A stretch of 64,000 nt of DNA from Ahaetulla prasina. Its lineage: Eukaryota > Chordata > Lepidosauria > Squamata > Colubridae. A program made the position numbers and the translations under genes. The first letter of the stretch is position 1. The number at the start of each line of letters is the position of its first letter. Shown piece by piece: positions 61,816 through 64,000 of this stretch. The notes under the pieces are model-generated. The model ran no database searches. It was not told the origin of the DNA and worked only from the letters and a program-made list of their open reading frames with translations. The stretch covers positions 5,733,435 through 5,797,434 of the forward strand of contig NC_080541.1 of NCBI RefSeq assembly GCF_028640845.1, given 5' to 3'.

Positions 61816-63490
61816 TATTTATTTATTTACTTATTTACTTATTTACTTACTTACTTACTTGTCAAACATGTAAGATAACAGATATAGTATAAACATAATC
61901 ATTAATACATGAAATGGTTACAAATAAAAGGGGGACATTAGGACAGGGACGGTAGGCACGCAGGTGCGCATATGCACGCCCCTTACAGACCTCTTAGGAA
62001 TGGGGTGAGGTCAGTGGTGGGATTCAAGTAATTTAACAACCGGTTCTTTGCCCTAATGATTTCTTCCAACAACCAGTTTGCCAAACTGCTCAAAAAGTTA
62101 ACGAACGGTTCTCCTGAAGTGGGGCGAACTGGCTGAATCCCACCATTGGGTGAGGTCAACAGTAGACAGTCTTAGGTTAAAGTTTTGGGGGTTTGGGGAT
62201 GAAACCACAGAGTCAGGTAATGCATTCCAGGCATTGACCACTCTGTTGCTGAAGTCGTATTGTCTGCAGTCAAGTTTGGAGCGGTTTACCTTAAGTTTGT
62301 ATCTATTGTGTGCTTATTGCAGTTGAAGCTGAAGTAGTCATTGACGGGTGGCACATTGTAGCAGACAATTTTGTGTACTACTCTTAGGTCAGACCGAAGG
62401 CAGCATAGTTCTCAGTTTTCTAATCCCAAAATTTCAAGCCTGGTAGCATTAGGTGTTCTGTTGTGAACAGAGGAGGGGAGGACTCTTCTCGTGAAATATC
62501 TCTGGACTCGCTCGATTGTATTAATGTCCAATATACAGGCAGATGAGCTGTATTCGAGAATTGGTCTAGCAAAGGTTTTGTATGCCTTAGTTTGCAGTAC
62601 AATATTACCGGAGAAGAAGCTTCACAAGATTAGGTTAACAACTCTTAATGCCTTTTTGTCAATGCTGTTACAGTGAGCTCTGCCACTTAGATCATTTGTG
62701 ATGAGTACTCCAAGGTTCTTGACAGAATGAAGGTCATCTACAAGGTAGTTTCCACCCAGCTTGTATTTGATGTTCTGATTTATTTTTGCCAATGTGCAAG
62801 ACATTTGTTGGTTGATATTTTGAGTTGCCAGTTGTTTGACCATTCTGACACATAGTTAAGGTCTCTTTGTAGGATAGCAGCATTGTCGGTGGTGTTGCAT
62901 AGTTTTACATCATAAGCAAAGAGAACACAATTGCTTATAATATGATCACAAAGGTCATTTATGTAAAGTAGAAAGAGTGTGGGTCCTAAAATGCTGCCTT
63001 GGGGGACACCGCTGTTAACAGGTACAGGGTTTGATAGGGTGCTCCCTCTTTTGACTACCTGTTGTCTGTTTGACAGGAACGCAGCTATCCACTTATGCAG
63101 GGATCCGGAAATGCCATAAGATTTGAGGTTTAGAAGTAGTTTGTTATGTACCACTGAATCAATGGCTTTACAGAAGTCTATGTAAATGACGTCTATTGCT
63201 TTACCCTGGTCGAGTTGTGTAGTCCATTTTTTATTTTTTTTTGCAGTGTAGGAGTTGCAGATTGCAGGACAATTTTTTTCTGAAGCCAAACTGCTTGTTA
63301 GAGAGTAGGTTGTTTGTCTCTACGTAGAGGGTAATGGCTTGGTTTATGATTGATTCCATGACTTTGCAGGTGATGCAACATAATGAGATTGGTCTGTAAT
63401 TTTCAACTAGTCACCCTGCTTGAAGATAGGGATGACCGTGGCTAGTGGCCATAAGTTAGGCAAGGAGCTGGTTCTGAAATATATTTCATA
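61816..63490 (-). pseudogene. LINE-X, longest copy, with reverse-transcriptase core remnant
   Basis: Minus strand, TTTA/ACTT tail at 61816-61860. The RT part (63490-62780) shows YRPISL-type and NLLSNKQFGF-type codons, then an open stretch (63289-62780) with IYIDFCKAIDSVVHNKLL, GVPQGSILGPTLFLLYIND and FAYDVKL. FAYD replaces the catalytic FADD, so this RT is dead. Below that are LSGRAHCNSIDKKALRVVNL, then the C-terminus with breaks. The 5' half of the LINE is absent. h2 MITE at 62012-62148. Confidence 0.9.
62012..62148. mobile_element. h2 hAT-type MITE, TSD GGTGAGGT
   Basis: 137 bp, CAGTGGTGGGATTCAAG left, GCTGAATCCCACCATTG right, perfect 8-bp duplication at 62004-62011 and 62149-62156. Opposite orientation to the copies at 42459 and 50307. 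Nested in LINE-X. Confidence 0.93.
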
Positions 63491-63539
63491 GATTATACTT
63501 AGAGATTCTGCTGTAAATAATTGCTATCAACCTGCCTCC

Positions 63540-64000
63540 CATTGAGAATCTGTATACTGCATGAGTCAAAAAGAGGGCTGTGAATTTACAGGCTCCTCAC
63601 ATCCGAGACATAAACTGTTTCAACTCCTACTCTCAAAATGACGCTATAGAGCACTGCACACCAGAACAACTAGACACAGGAATAGTTTTTTCCCAAAGGC
63701 CATCACTCTGCTAAACAAATAATTCCCTCAACACTGTCAAACTATTTACTAAGTCTGCACTACTATTTATCTTCTCATCGTTCCCATCACCCATCTCCTT
63801 CCACTTATGACTGTAACTTTGTTGCTTTGTTGCTTATGATTTATACTGTAATTGATTGTTTCCTGATTGCTTAATTGTACCCTATGACTATCATTAAGTG
63901 TTGTAAGTGTTGTACCTTGATGAAGGTATCTTTTCTTTTATGTACACTGAGAGCGTATTCACCAAGACAAATTCCTTGTGTGTCCAATCACACTTGGCCA
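63540..64000 (+). mobile_element. LINE-T ORF2 end and 3' UTR, cut by the window edge
   Basis: Codons near RALHTRTTRHRNSFFPKAI (63640-63710) are a LINE ORF2 C-terminus, then a 3' UTR: GATGAAGGTATC, TTATGTACACTGAGAGC, ACCAAGACAAATTCCTTG, CACTTGGCCA at the last base. By comparison with 55271-55975 the AATAAAAAATTC and TTCTA tail should follow outside the window. Confidence 0.85.

Overview
The window looks like transposon-rich intergenic DNA from a squamate reptile, most likely a snake. The clues are a BovB LINE end, many CR1-like LINE 3' ends with ATTCT/TATTC microsatellite tails, L2 and L1 remnants, tRNA-derived SINEs, and Bkm-type GATA/GACA arrays. I see no convincing host protein-coding exon, rRNA, functional tRNA or CRISPR. 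The coding frames I can interpret belong to retroelements; the other long open frames are artefacts of tandem repeats. Family labels used here (LTR-A to LTR-E, Gypsy-F, LINE-X, LINE-T, SINE-1 to -4, h1 to h4, MITE-Y, HP-A to HP-C) are mine, assigned from within-window comparison. Names such as CR1, L2, L1, BovB, Sushi-like and hAT-type come from recognised motifs and have not been checked by a database search. || Layout. 1-5.6 kb: CR1 fragments, one carrying an LTR-A solo LTR with target-site duplication (TSD) GTTCC; a BovB 3' end; and MITE-Y interrupted by LTR-E and L2. 5.6-9.2 kb: two hairpin repeat families resembling hammerhead cores, one as a 203-bp tandem array, plus CR1, a SINE and LTR-A. 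9.2-15 kb: solo LTRs B and C and several hAT-type elements with 8-bp TSDs. 15-21 kb: a GGA-rich polypurine block, LTR-E, a three-level nest (MITE, LINE-X, LTR-A) and a GGAGA/GGAAA block. 21.1-23.4 kb: an internally deleted Gypsy element on the minus strand with two 188-bp LTRs, an open gag and a pol tail. 24-29 kb: SINEs, L2, an ATTCC pentamer satellite, and CR1 split by LINE-X. 29.6-32.7 kb: a TATC array and a SINE-derived 67-bp minisatellite. 33-42 kb: GAAG arrays, hAT-type elements with a 42-bp minisatellite, L2, L1, CR1, LINE-X and a second SINE-derived minisatellite. 42-53 kb: more hAT-type insertions with TSDs, L1, LTR-A with TSD ATAAG, tandem LINE tails, a deleted Sushi-like element with a gag start nested in CR1, and the largest 42-bp array. 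53-64 kb: LINE-X, CR1, SINEs, tandem LINE-T tails, a GATA/GACA/GGAA block, L2 and a LINE-X reverse-transcriptase remnant. || How the pieces interact. Much of the window is nested insertion, and nine LTR elements or solo LTRs and many hAT-type elements can be delimited by TSDs that split older elements. The observations most worth following are: an acidic-then-basic reading frame at the same place in the U3 of four different LTR families; a conserved NF-E2-like site, CACCC and TATA module in two of them; recurrent CTGANGA-hairpin-GAAAC motifs in three repeat families, one in a 203-bp tandem array; and minisatellites grown independently from the inside of the same SINE or MITE at different loci.
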